Assembly: GCF_024345225.1 (NCBI RefSeq)
Contig: NZ_BROD01000001.1
Location: 558,001 to 622,000 of the forward strand
DNA length: 64,000 nt
Reading direction: 5' to 3'
DNA from: Clostridium sp. TW13
GTDB lineage: Bacteria; Bacillota; Clostridia; Clostridiales; Clostridiaceae
Part shown: one piece after another, positions 35,533-43,342 of the stretch
How positions within the stretch are numbered: position 1 is the stretch's first letter
Layout: every line of letters begins with the position of its first letter
Made by a program: the position numbers and the translations under genes
Notes under the pieces: generated by a model
Told to the model about the DNA's origin: nothing
Databases searched by the model: none
Seen by the model: the letters and a program-made list of their open reading frames with translations, nothing else

Positions 35533-36381
35533 TTGAAGAATTTTTTGAAATTTATAGCTTTATCCATCATTAGTTTAAATCTCGCAATTGGCACAAATGC
35601 AAAGATAATAAAAGCAAATGAACATATGACATCAGTACAGCCAATAGATAGATTGCAAAAAATAAAGGAGAAGGGAGTATTAACAGTATTATCATCTGAT
35701 TCAGCTCCGTATTCATATAAAGATCCTAGAAGTGGTGAATTTAGTGGGATTGATGCAGATATTATAAGAGAGATAGCCAGAAGACTAGGAATTAGGACAG
35801 TGGATGCAAAATATATAGCATTTCCATATGCAATAGAAGAGACAGCCAAGAATCCAGATATTGATTTATTAGCACAAGGCATATATATGACAGAGGATCG
35901 TAAGAAAGTGGTCAATTTTAGTAACCCCATTTATACTGAGGTGGATGCAATATTAACTAGAAAGGATACAAATATAAATAGTAAAAATGATTTAAAGAAT
36001 AGAATAATTGGTGCAGCTGCAGGGTCGGTTTATGATGAAATGGCAAAGAATTGGAAATTACAAGGCTTAATAAGAGATTACACTAGATTTTATGATAATA
36101 ATTCATTACTATTGGCACTAGAAAATAAAACTATAGATGCTGCAATTACTGCTTCTATAACAGCAGAAAATGCTCTTTTTCAAAAACCAAATTCAAATTT
36201 TAAGTTATTATCTCCCAATCAATATAAGCCAGAGTTGAATTTGAGTGTAGGATATGCTTTCAAGAAAGAAGATATTACGTTGTTAAATGCAATTAATGAA
36301 AAGTTACAGGAAATGAGGAATGATGGAAGTCTATATGAGATATTAGCTAAGCGTAGTTTAATATCACATTATATTCCTTAA
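35533..36381 (+). CDS. Solute-binding protein family 3, first tandem copy
   Basis: 282 residues. Signal peptide (about 1-24, ending near TNA-K), no lipobox Cys, then a periplasmic-type binding domain: LTVLSSDSAPYSYKD, FSGIDADIIREIARRLGI, DLLAQGIYMTEDR and LSVGYAFKKED. This is the SBP_bac_3 fold for amino acids and similar small molecules. TTG 35533 follows an AGGGGGG ribosome site. No permease or ATPase gene is next to it. The lack of a lipid anchor suggests release or another form of surface retention, and possible signalling instead of transport. Confidence 0.88.
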   Translation: MKNFLKFIALSIISLNLAIGTNAKIIKANEHMTSVQPIDRLQKIKEKGVLTVLSSDSAPYSYKDPRSGEFSGIDADIIREIARRLGIRTVDAKYIAFPYAIEETAKNPDIDLLAQGIYMTEDRKKVVNFSNPIYTEVDAILTRKDTNINSKNDLKNRIIGAAAGSVYDEMAKNWKLQGLIRDYTRFYDNNSLLLALENKTIDAAITASITAENALFQKPNSNFKLLSPNQYKPELNLSVGYAFKKEDITLLNAINEKLQEMRNDGSLYEILAKRSLISHYIP

Positions 36382-36492
36382 ATAGCATAATTAATGAGTA
36401 TTCTTAATGAAAGCTTAGTAGGAAATCTTGTTAAGAATGTTGAAATAATGTTAGAGTATTTTAACTATTTCGTGGAATTAGGAGGAATTCAA

Positions 36493-37341
36493 TTGAAGAG
36501 ACTTGTAAAGTTTATAATCTTATTAGCTATTAGTGTAAATCTCACAGTTATTGCAAGTGGAAAAGTAATAAAAGCAAATGCGAATATAGCTTCTACAAAA
36601 CAGGTTGATAGATTTAACAATATAAAACAAAAAGGGGTATTAACGGTACTATCACCTGATATGCCTCCATATTCATATAAAGATTCTAAAGATGGTGAGT
36701 TTAGTGGGATTGATGCAGAGATCATAAGAGAAATAGCCAGGCGTTTAGGAATTAATAGAGTTGAGGCAAAGTATATAGCATTTCCTTATTTAATAGAAGA
36801 AGTGACTAAGAATCCTCAAGTTGATTTATTAGCTCAAGGAATATATATTACTGATGAACGAAAACAATTAGTGAATTTTAGTAATTCAATTTATACAGAA
36901 GTTGATGGAATTTTAGCTAGGAAAGATTCAAATATAAATAGCAAAAGTGACTTAAAGAATAAAAAAATAGGAGTGATTAGTTGTACGGTTTATGAGACTA
37001 TGGCAGAAAAATGGAAACGGCAAGGAGTGATAAAAGATTATCTGAAATTTTATGATAGTAATTCTTTGGAGGTGGCATTAGAAAGTAATGTTATTGATGC
37101 TATGCTTGCTTCATCTGTAGTAGAAGAAGACATACTTTATCAAAAACCTAACTTGAAATTTAAATTATTATCTCCAAGTCAATATAAACCAGAATTGAAT
37201 TTTAGTGTAGGATATGCTTTTAAGAAAGAAGATACTGAATTACTAAATGTAGTTAATGAAAAGCTCAGAGAGATGAAGAATGATGGAACCATATATCAAA
37301 TCTTAGCTAAGAATGGAGTATCTTCACATTATATCCCATAG
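36493..37341 (+). CDS. Solute-binding protein family 3, second tandem copy
   Basis: 282 residues, the same length as the copy just upstream, and clearly a duplicate: both share PYSYKD, GEFSGIDA, DLLAQGIY, VNFSN, IYTEVD and LSPSQYKPELN/LSPNQYKPELN. A signal peptide without lipobox is present. TTG 36493 follows GGAGGAATTC; an upstream ATG at 36394 in frame would give a 33-residue extension without signal-peptide character. The pair have different residues in the binding cleft (MPPYSYKD versus SAPYSYKD; ISCTVYE versus AAGSVYD), so ligands may differ. Confidence 0.88.
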   Translation: MKRLVKFIILLAISVNLTVIASGKVIKANANIASTKQVDRFNNIKQKGVLTVLSPDMPPYSYKDSKDGEFSGIDAEIIREIARRLGINRVEAKYIAFPYLIEEVTKNPQVDLLAQGIYITDERKQLVNFSNSIYTEVDGILARKDSNINSKSDLKNKKIGVISCTVYETMAEKWKRQGVIKDYLKFYDSNSLEVALESNVIDAMLASSVVEEDILYQKPNLKFKLLSPSQYKPELNFSVGYAFKKEDTELLNVVNEKLREMKNDGTIYQILAKNGVSSHYIP

Positions 37342-37361
37342 ATAAACGAAAACTGATTTAA

Positions 37362-37405
37362 GAATTAAAGAGGAACTGAGTTGTACAGATTCCTCTTTAA
37401 TTATT
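37362..37405 (+). terminator. Terminator after tandem binding proteins
   Basis: AATTAAAGAGGAA pairs with TTCCTCTTTAATT around a loop of about 13 bases; TATTTC follows. Confidence 0.75.
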
Positions 37406-37476
37406 TCTGAAATTGCAATTTTGAATAGAAATATTCGTATTTTAAAAGATTGATATAATTAAATTTCTGCTTTTTC

Positions 37477-37505
37477 TTGATTTTTATAAAAACTTAAGCT
37501 AAAAT
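37477..37505 (+). promoter_or_regulatory. Promoter upstream of purine riboswitch
   Basis: TTGATT (37477-37482), 17-bp spacer, TAAAAT (37500-37505), starting transcription about 38 bases before the aptamer. Confidence 0.55.
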
Positions 37506-37549
37506 TACTAGGTAAAACGAATTAAAAATTGAAAAAATAAAATAATATT

Positions 37550-37623
37550 CACTTATATAAATTCAACGATATGGGTTGGATGTTTCTACCAAGCTGCCGA
37601 AAATAGCTATAGGACTATAAGTG
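37550..37623 (+). ncRNA. Purine riboswitch aptamer (guanine-type)
   Basis: P1 is CACTTATA (37550-37557) with TATAAGTG (37616-37623). L2 GATATGG and P2 arms TTCAAC/GTTGGA, J2/3 GTTTCTACC and L3 CCGAAAA follow the purine aptamer in order; the GG/CC kissing pairs of L2 and L3 are kept. The ligand-pairing base in GGACTAT is C, which predicts guanine or a guanine-like ligand. P3 has only four clean pairs (AGCT/AGCT) plus an internal A-A mismatch and a UA bulge. L3 has A where T is usual. No terminator follows in the 40 bases to ATG 37664, so control of ribosome access is likelier. Confidence 0.82.
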
Positions 37624-37663
37624 TCTGCTAAAAATTATATTTAATATCGAGGAGAGATAGGAA

Positions 37664-39061
37664 ATGAATTATGATGTAATAATAGTAGGTGCTGGTCCAG
37701 CAGGAATATTTACTGCATATGAATTAAAGAAACAAAAACCTGAATCTAAAATACTTTTAATTGAATCAGGAAGAAGTATTGATAAAAGACATTGTCCAAA
37801 AGATAAGACAAAGAAATGTGTATCTTGTAAGCCATATTGTAATATAACAACTGGTTTTTCAGGGGCTGGTGCCTTTTCAGACGGAAAGTTATCATTGAAT
37901 CATGAAGTGGGTGGAGATTTACCTGAACTTGTAGGTGCTGATTTGGCACAAGAATATATAAACTATACAGATTCAATTTACTTAAATTTTGGCGCAGATA
38001 CTAGAGTTGAAGGTGTAGGAAACAATGAAGCTGTAAAAGAAATTAGAAGAAAGGCTATTCAGGCATCCTTAAAGTTAGTAGATTGTCCAATAAGACATTT
38101 AGGAACTGAAAAAGCTCAAGAAATATATTTAAAAATACAAAATCACTTATTAGATAGTGGTGTTGAAATAAAATTTGATACAACAGTTAAAGACCTCTTA
38201 ATTAAAAATGGTGCAATATATGGAGTAATAGCAACTGATTCATTAACTAGAAAGAATGATGAAGAGGCACTTTCAGATACAGTTGTTGTAGCAACAGGTA
38301 GAAAAGGTGCAGATTGGCTAAAGGATATGTGCATTAAGCATAATGTAAAACATAGTGCAGGTCCAGTAGATATAGGGGTTAGAGTAGAGCTAAGAAATGA
38401 AGTTATGGAGAGCGTAAATAATGTTCTTTATGAATCTAAACTTATAGGGCATCCAGCACCATTTAAGGATAAGGTTAGAACCTTCTGCCAAAATCCAGGT
38501 GGTTTTGTTAGCCAAGAAAATTATGATAACAACTTAGCAATAGTTAATGGTCATTCCTATAAGGATAAAAAGTCTGAAAACACAAATTTAGCTATATTAA
38601 GCTCACATAATTTTTCAGAGCCTTTTAATGAACCTATTGAGTATGGACAAAAGGTTGCAGAACTTGTTAATATGCTTGGTAATGGTAAAATATTAGTTCA
38701 AAGATATGGTGATATATTAGATGGAAAGAGAACTTGGGAACATGAATTGTATCAATCAAATGTTAAGCATACATTACCAGATGCAGAAGCAGGGGATTTA
38801 ACATCTGCAATTCCATATAGAACAATGACAAATATATTAAACTTTATACAGGCCATGGACACAGTGGTTCCAGGCTTTGCAAGTAGAGAGACTTTGTTAT
38901 ATGGACCTGAAATTAAGTTCTATAGCAACAGAATTAATGTAGATAAGAATAATTTTGAAACAAACATCAAAGGGTTACATTGTTTAGGAGATTCCAGTGG
39001 ATGGACAAGAGGATTAATGATGGCTTCAGCCATGGGAGTAATGATGGGAAGAAAGCTATAG
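37664..39061 (+). CDS. NAD(P)/FAD-dependent oxidoreductase under purine riboswitch
   Basis: 465 residues. Rossmann motif DVIIVGAGPAGIFTAYEL near the N terminus, a Cys-rich stretch CPKDKTKKCVSCKPYC (about 43-58), TGFSGAGAFSDGKL, a second dinucleotide motif VVATGRKGADW, and the C-terminal FAD block GDSSGWTRGLMMASAMG. It belongs to the family of uncharacterised FAD-dependent dehydrogenases. The reaction is unknown. The aptamer directly upstream ties it to purine state; reduction or oxidation of a purine-derived compound is a possible role, which is inference. GAGGAGAG precedes the ATG. Confidence 0.9.
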   Translation: MNYDVIIVGAGPAGIFTAYELKKQKPESKILLIESGRSIDKRHCPKDKTKKCVSCKPYCNITTGFSGAGAFSDGKLSLNHEVGGDLPELVGADLAQEYINYTDSIYLNFGADTRVEGVGNNEAVKEIRRKAIQASLKLVDCPIRHLGTEKAQEIYLKIQNHLLDSGVEIKFDTTVKDLLIKNGAIYGVIATDSLTRKNDEEALSDTVVVATGRKGADWLKDMCIKHNVKHSAGPVDIGVRVELRNEVMESVNNVLYESKLIGHPAPFKDKVRTFCQNPGGFVSQENYDNNLAIVNGHSYKDKKSENTNLAILSSHNFSEPFNEPIEYGQKVAELVNMLGNGKILVQRYGDILDGKRTWEHELYQSNVKHTLPDAEAGDLTSAIPYRTMTNILNFIQAMDTVVPGFASRETLLYGPEIKFYSNRINVDKNNFETNIKGLHCLGDSSGWTRGLMMASAMGVMMGRKL

Positions 39062-39090
39062 AGAATTAGATACATTTGTATAATTATAGA

Positions 39091-39124
39091 AACAGCATTT
39101 GTGCAAAGACAAATGCTGTTTTTT
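39091..39124 (+). terminator. Terminator after FAD oxidoreductase gene
   Basis: AACAGCATTTGT pairs with ACAAATGCTGTT, then TTTT. Almost the same stem closes the MMPL gene at 43104-43139. Confidence 0.88.
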
Positions 39125-39161
39125 ATATTCAATATTGAAGACTACACTATTTGCATAAGAA

Positions 39162-39740
39162 TTATTCATCACACAATGGTAGATAAGTGGATAGAATTTC
39201 ACTAAGCTCTGCAGATATTTCTTCAAGAGAAATATTCATTTCACCTCTAAGCCATACCTGATACAAATTAATAAATCCTCCAGCAATGAAATGTGCATGA
39301 ATAGTAAATTTAGAAGTTTTTTTAATGTGCATTGGTATATCGCTATCAGTTTCCATCAATTTAACAAAAATATCATTTAGCTTTATAAGAAATTCCTCAG
39401 CTCCTCTTGTATTAATAAGAATTTTATATAGCTCAAAGTCTTCTTCAATCCAGTTTGATATTTTTAATAGAAGTGGTAATGGATTTTTAAAAAAGTTTTT
39501 ATAATGGAACTCACTAAGAAATTCCTTGAGTTTTGATATGAGTTCATCTATTATCTGTTCCATAACTGCCTGTATATCTTGATAATGAGCATAGAATGTT
39601 CCACGGTTAATGTCCGCTCTAGTAATAATATCAGTGACTGTGATTTTTTCTATGTCTTTTTCCTGTATTAATTCAATAAATGCTTGCCTTATCAATTTAC
39701 GTGAACGTATTGCACTTTTATATTCTGCTTTATTGCCCAT
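39162..39740 (-). CDS. TetR/AcrR-family repressor of the MMPL exporter
   Basis: 192 residues: TetR helix-turn-helix at about 28-60 (TVTDIITRADINRGTFYAH) and an all-helical ligand domain. It is divergent from the MMPL exporter gene over a 250-bp region with dyads, the usual arrangement for a repressor of its neighbour. GGAGTAC-type ribosome site precedes ATG. Ligand unknown. Confidence 0.92.
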   Translation of the reverse strand: MGNKAEYKSAIRSRKLIRQAFIELIQEKDIEKITVTDIITRADINRGTFYAHYQDIQAVMEQIIDELISKLKEFLSEFHYKNFFKNPLPLLLKISNWIEEDFELYKILINTRGAEEFLIKLNDIFVKLMETDSDIPMHIKKTSKFTIHAHFIAGGFINLYQVWLRGEMNISLEEISAELSEILSTYLPLCDE

Positions 39741-39799
39741 TAGTGTACTCCTTAATAAAATATTTCAAAGTTGATCAATAAAGTGAAGTTTGTATAATT

Positions 39800-39886
39800 T
39801 TGAACACATTCAACAAATCTGATGATTGTGTATAGAGATTAAGCTTATTATAATACACATATAAACAAAGTTCAACACGTGTTTGA
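39800..39886. promoter_or_regulatory. Dyads between TetR and MMPL genes
   Basis: TTGAACACATTCAA (39800-39813) is a perfect inverted repeat; TCAACACGTGTTTGA (39872-39886) is a second dyad of similar half-sites (TCAA...TTGA), next to a TATAAT-like segment near 39848. They are likely TetR operators for both divergent genes. Confidence 0.5.
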
Positions 39887-39987
39887 TTTTGAACAAATAA
39901 ATGATTTTGATTATGTTGATATTTTTTAATAATTACAATCTAGAAGATATTTGACTACAAGAGTTTTTGATGGAGGATGATCAATTT

Positions 39988-42900
39988 ATGCAGAAAATGC
40001 TAAAGTATCGTTGGGGATTACTAATTACATGGCTTATTATAACTGTATTATTTGCAGTAAATCAGCCAAATTTAAAGCAAATAATTAACCAAAAAGGTGA
40101 AGCAACAATTTCAGATAATGAAGCATCTAAAATAGCTTCCAAGATGTTAGATAAGATGGGTACATCTAAAGGTGAATCATTGTTGTTGGTGTTTAACGAT
40201 GATAAGAAAATTTCAGCAGATGAAATGAAAGATATTGAGAAAGGTATCAAAAAGCTTAATGAGAACAAGGAAAAACTTAAAATAACGAATATAGTAGATC
40301 CTTTTAGTACACCAGAAGTTAAGGATCAAGTACTTTCAAAAGATAATACTACTTTAATAATACCCATATCTTTTGAAAAAGGAAAAAGAGACAATCAGAC
40401 AGTAATAAATGATTTTAAAAATGCTATTAAAGATATAAATGTGACTCATTATATAACTGGCTCTTTAGCTATAGAAAATGATTATTTAAATGACGTAGCT
40501 CAAGGTGTTGATAAAAGTGGAATACTTACCGTAGGATTTATCATGATTGTATTAATACTTATGTTCCGTTCAGTGATTACTCCAATAGTCACTCTTTTAT
40601 CAGTAGGAGTTTCATATCTATGTTCAATGGGTATAATTGGTATACTAGTAAATAAATTTGACTTTAAAGTTACAAGTTTTACTCAGATGTTTGTAATTTT
40701 GGTTTTATTCGGGATAGGAACTGATTATCACATATTACTATTTAACAGATTTAAAGAAGAACTTGCACATGGTTCCTCTATAGAAGAAGCAGTTGTAACA
40801 AGTTATAAGACAGCAGGAAAAACAATAATATATAGTGGTTTTACAGTTTTTATGGGATTTGCTAGTTTGACTTTTGTTAAATTTCCTGTTTATAAATCCG
40901 CTAATTCAGTTGCAATAGGTATAGCAGTACTGTTGATAGAAATTCTTACATTAACTCCACTTCTAATGAGGATATTAGGCGAAAAGTTATTTTGGCCATC
41001 TAAGAATTCAACTGGGCATAAAGAAAGTAGATTTTGGGGAAAAGCAGCTTCAACTTCTGTAAAACATCCAATACTATCATTAGTAGTAGTGGCAGTTATC
41101 ATTGCACCAGCAATAATATTTAATACAACTAGGCTATCATTTGATAATATTAAAGATTTAAGTGTTAATGATCAATCTGTAAAAGGTTTTAACATTGTTG
41201 CAGATAAATTTGGTTCTGGTAAGGTAATGCAAACCACTATTGTCTTAGAAAATAAAGAGGCTATGGACAGCAATGAAGATTTAGCAGTCATAGACAATCT
41301 TACTGAAAAACTAAAAGGTCTAAAAGGGGTAAAAGAAGTTTCTGGACCGACACAACCGAAAGGAAGCATGATAAAAGACTTTTATACAAATACTCAAACT
41401 CAAACTGTGGCAACTGGTTTATCGGATGCAAATGATGGAGTCAATAAAGTTAGATCAGGACTTAATACCATGAGTAATGGTTTATCTTCTCCAGATTTTT
41501 CGTCAGTTAAGGATTTAATAAATGGAACAGGCAGCCTTCAAAATGGTATGGATGCTATAACAATTGGGCTTAAAAAGATAGATGTAGGTATTTCACAAGG
41601 TGCTAATGGTGCAAATAGTTTGGCTTTAGGTATAGAGCAACTTCGGAATGGAGTATCTGAAATAAATGTTACGTTGAAGACTATTTCAGAAAAGACAACA
41701 GAAATAAATAATGGTTATAATACCCTTGGACAAGGCTATAAGTCTTTACCACAATCTATAGGACAATTGAAGCAATTAGTTTTAATGATGCAATCAAGTG
41801 TTACAAAAATTGATGCAAAATTACCTAATGACCAAGATGTGGGAACATTAAAAGTAATGATTGAAAAATTATCTTCTTCATTGGATAAGGTTTCCGCAGG
41901 TATAAATACTGCTAATGCTAATTATGATATGCTTACGGGAGGATTATCTAAAGTTAATGATGGAATTAAGATATTAATTGATAATACAAGTCCAAATTCA
42001 AAGCTAGTTATGGGAATAAATGACCTAGATAATGGGGCGAAATCACTTTCAGAAGGCCTTAAAAAGGGAAGTTCAGGACAACAACAAGTTATAGAAAGTA
42101 TGGCAAAGTTAAGATTAGGAACTGATAAAATTAAAGCAGGTCAAAGCACATTGTATGATGGTTTGACTAGTCTTAGTGGAGGAATGACACAGTTAAAGGC
42201 TGGAATAAATAAGGGCAGTGATGGATTAGGTTCCATATCAGATGGCATTAATAAGGGAGGAAACTTTTTAAAGCAGCTTTCAGATACTAAAAGTTTTTAT
42301 ATTCCAAACGAAGTATTCAGTAGTTCTAGTATAAGTAAAATATTTGATATGTATATGTCTAAAGATAGAAAAATAGTAAAATTGACTGTTACACTAGATT
42401 CAGAGCCTTATGCTGATAATTCAATTAATCTTATAAATGACATGAGTACTTTTACTAAAAATCAACTAAAGGGGACGAAGCTTGCTGATGCAAGTATTGG
42501 AATTGCAGGAGTAACTTCAAATTCATATGATTTAAGAAATATATCAACTCATGATATAATTTTCACCCAGGTAATAGTACTATTGGCTATATTTACATTA
42601 CTGATATTAGTAATAAGATCTTTTTGGATTCCAGTATATATAGTATCTTTACTGGTAACTGCATATTATACTTCGTTGTCTGCAACAGCAGCTATTTCAA
42701 AGCTGTTATTCAGCAGTGCAAAAGAAGGTTTATCTTGGAATGTGCCTTTCTTTGCCTTTGTTATGATAGCAGCATTAGGGGTTGACTATAGTATATTCTT
42801 AATGACACGTTTTAAAGAATATAATAATATTTCACCAAAAGAAGCAATAATTCTTTCAGCAAGAAATATAGGTGGTGTAGTAATGTCAGCAGCTGTAATA

Positions 42901-43086
42901 CTTGCAGGAACATTTGCTACAATGTATCCATCCAACATAATAGTATTAATGGAACTCGCTATTTGTGTAATTATTGGATTATTTATTTTGGCATTTATTC
43001 TACTTCCGATAGCATTACCAGCACTTATGTCTTTGCAAGAAAGTATTACTAAGAAACAAAATATTAAAATTAAGCAAGAAAATTAA
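39988..43086 (+). CDS. MMPL/RND-family exporter with long extracytoplasmic repeat region
   Basis: About 1032 residues with two RND-like membrane bundles: helix 1 at the N terminus and five around 170-340 (GTDYHILLFNRF), then six near 850-1020 (GVDYSIFLMTRF). Between them (about 470-770) is a long external helical stretch rich in repeated G-L-x-x-G/I-N units, like YhgE/Pip-type coiled coils, that could span the wall. Such exporters move lipids or drugs by proton force. ATG 39988 and ATG 39970 are both possible; GGAGG at 39972 favours 39988. Divergent TetR gene is the likely repressor. Confidence 0.9.
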   Translation: MQKMLKYRWGLLITWLIITVLFAVNQPNLKQIINQKGEATISDNEASKIASKMLDKMGTSKGESLLLVFNDDKKISADEMKDIEKGIKKLNENKEKLKITNIVDPFSTPEVKDQVLSKDNTTLIIPISFEKGKRDNQTVINDFKNAIKDINVTHYITGSLAIENDYLNDVAQGVDKSGILTVGFIMIVLILMFRSVITPIVTLLSVGVSYLCSMGIIGILVNKFDFKVTSFTQMFVILVLFGIGTDYHILLFNRFKEELAHGSSIEEAVVTSYKTAGKTIIYSGFTVFMGFASLTFVKFPVYKSANSVAIGIAVLLIEILTLTPLLMRILGEKLFWPSKNSTGHKESRFWGKAASTSVKHPILSLVVVAVIIAPAIIFNTTRLSFDNIKDLSVNDQSVKGFNIVADKFGSGKVMQTTIVLENKEAMDSNEDLAVIDNLTEKLKGLKGVKEVSGPTQPKGSMIKDFYTNTQTQTVATGLSDANDGVNKVRSGLNTMSNGLSSPDFSSVKDLINGTGSLQNGMDAITIGLKKIDVGISQGANGANSLALGIEQLRNGVSEINVTLKTISEKTTEINNGYNTLGQGYKSLPQSIGQLKQLVLMMQSSVTKIDAKLPNDQDVGTLKVMIEKLSSSLDKVSAGINTANANYDMLTGGLSKVNDGIKILIDNTSPNSKLVMGINDLDNGAKSLSEGLKKGSSGQQQVIESMAKLRLGTDKIKAGQSTLYDGLTSLSGGMTQLKAGINKGSDGLGSISDGINKGGNFLKQLSDTKSFYIPNEVFSSSSISKIFDMYMSKDRKIVKLTVTLDSEPYADNSINLINDMSTFTKNQLKGTKLADASIGIAGVTSNSYDLRNISTHDIIFTQVIVLLAIFTLLILVIRSFWIPVYIVSLLVTAYYTSLSATAAISKLLFSSAKEGLSWNVPFFAFVMIAALGVDYSIFLMTRFKEYNNISPKEAIILSARNIGGVVMSAAVILAGTFATMYPSNIIVLMELAICVIIGLFILAFILLPIALPALMSLQESITKKQNIKIKQEN

Positions 43087-43103
43087 AAAATATAAGTAGA
43101 TAT

Positions 43104-43139
43104 AACAGCATTTGAATTAGAACAAATGCTGTTTTTTTA
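43104..43139 (+). terminator. Terminator after MMPL gene
   Basis: AACAGCATTTG pairs with CAAATGCTGTT around 8 bases; seven T follow. Confidence 0.88.
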
Positions 43140-43271
43140 CTAATAATCATAGTGTAAAGTTGAAACATTATTAATGTTTTGTATGAATGTCTAAAAATCA
43201 TGGTTGATTATGAATAATTTTACAAGTATTTTTCTTAGTGCTTTGCATTTATAATTGATTCGTGTGATTAG

Positions 43272-43309
43272 TGTTAACGATTTCATGATTAAAAATTATT
43301 AGGTATAAT
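43272..43309 (+). promoter_or_regulatory. Cellulase promoter with candidate cre site
   Basis: TGTTAACGATTTCA (43272-43285) agrees with the cre consensus at 12 of 14 positions and overlaps the -35 region (TTTCAT, 43281-43286); after 17 bp comes TATAAT (43304-43309). Catabolite repression by CcpA is plausible for a secreted cellulase. Confidence 0.5.
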
Positions 43310-43342
43310 TAAGGGTATTATTAAAAAGGGGAGGATGTCAAA

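Noticed and set aside
37342-37549. Search for a second aptamer or T-box before the FAD oxidoreductase
   Set aside because: Only a terminator and a promoter are seen before the purine aptamer; no T-box or tandem aptamer motif.
41400-42300. Repeated motifs in the MMPL gene considered as a DNA repeat array or CRISPR
   Set aside because: The repeats are of coding heptad type (G-L-x-x-G/I-N) with varying DNA; no constant repeat or spacer length.
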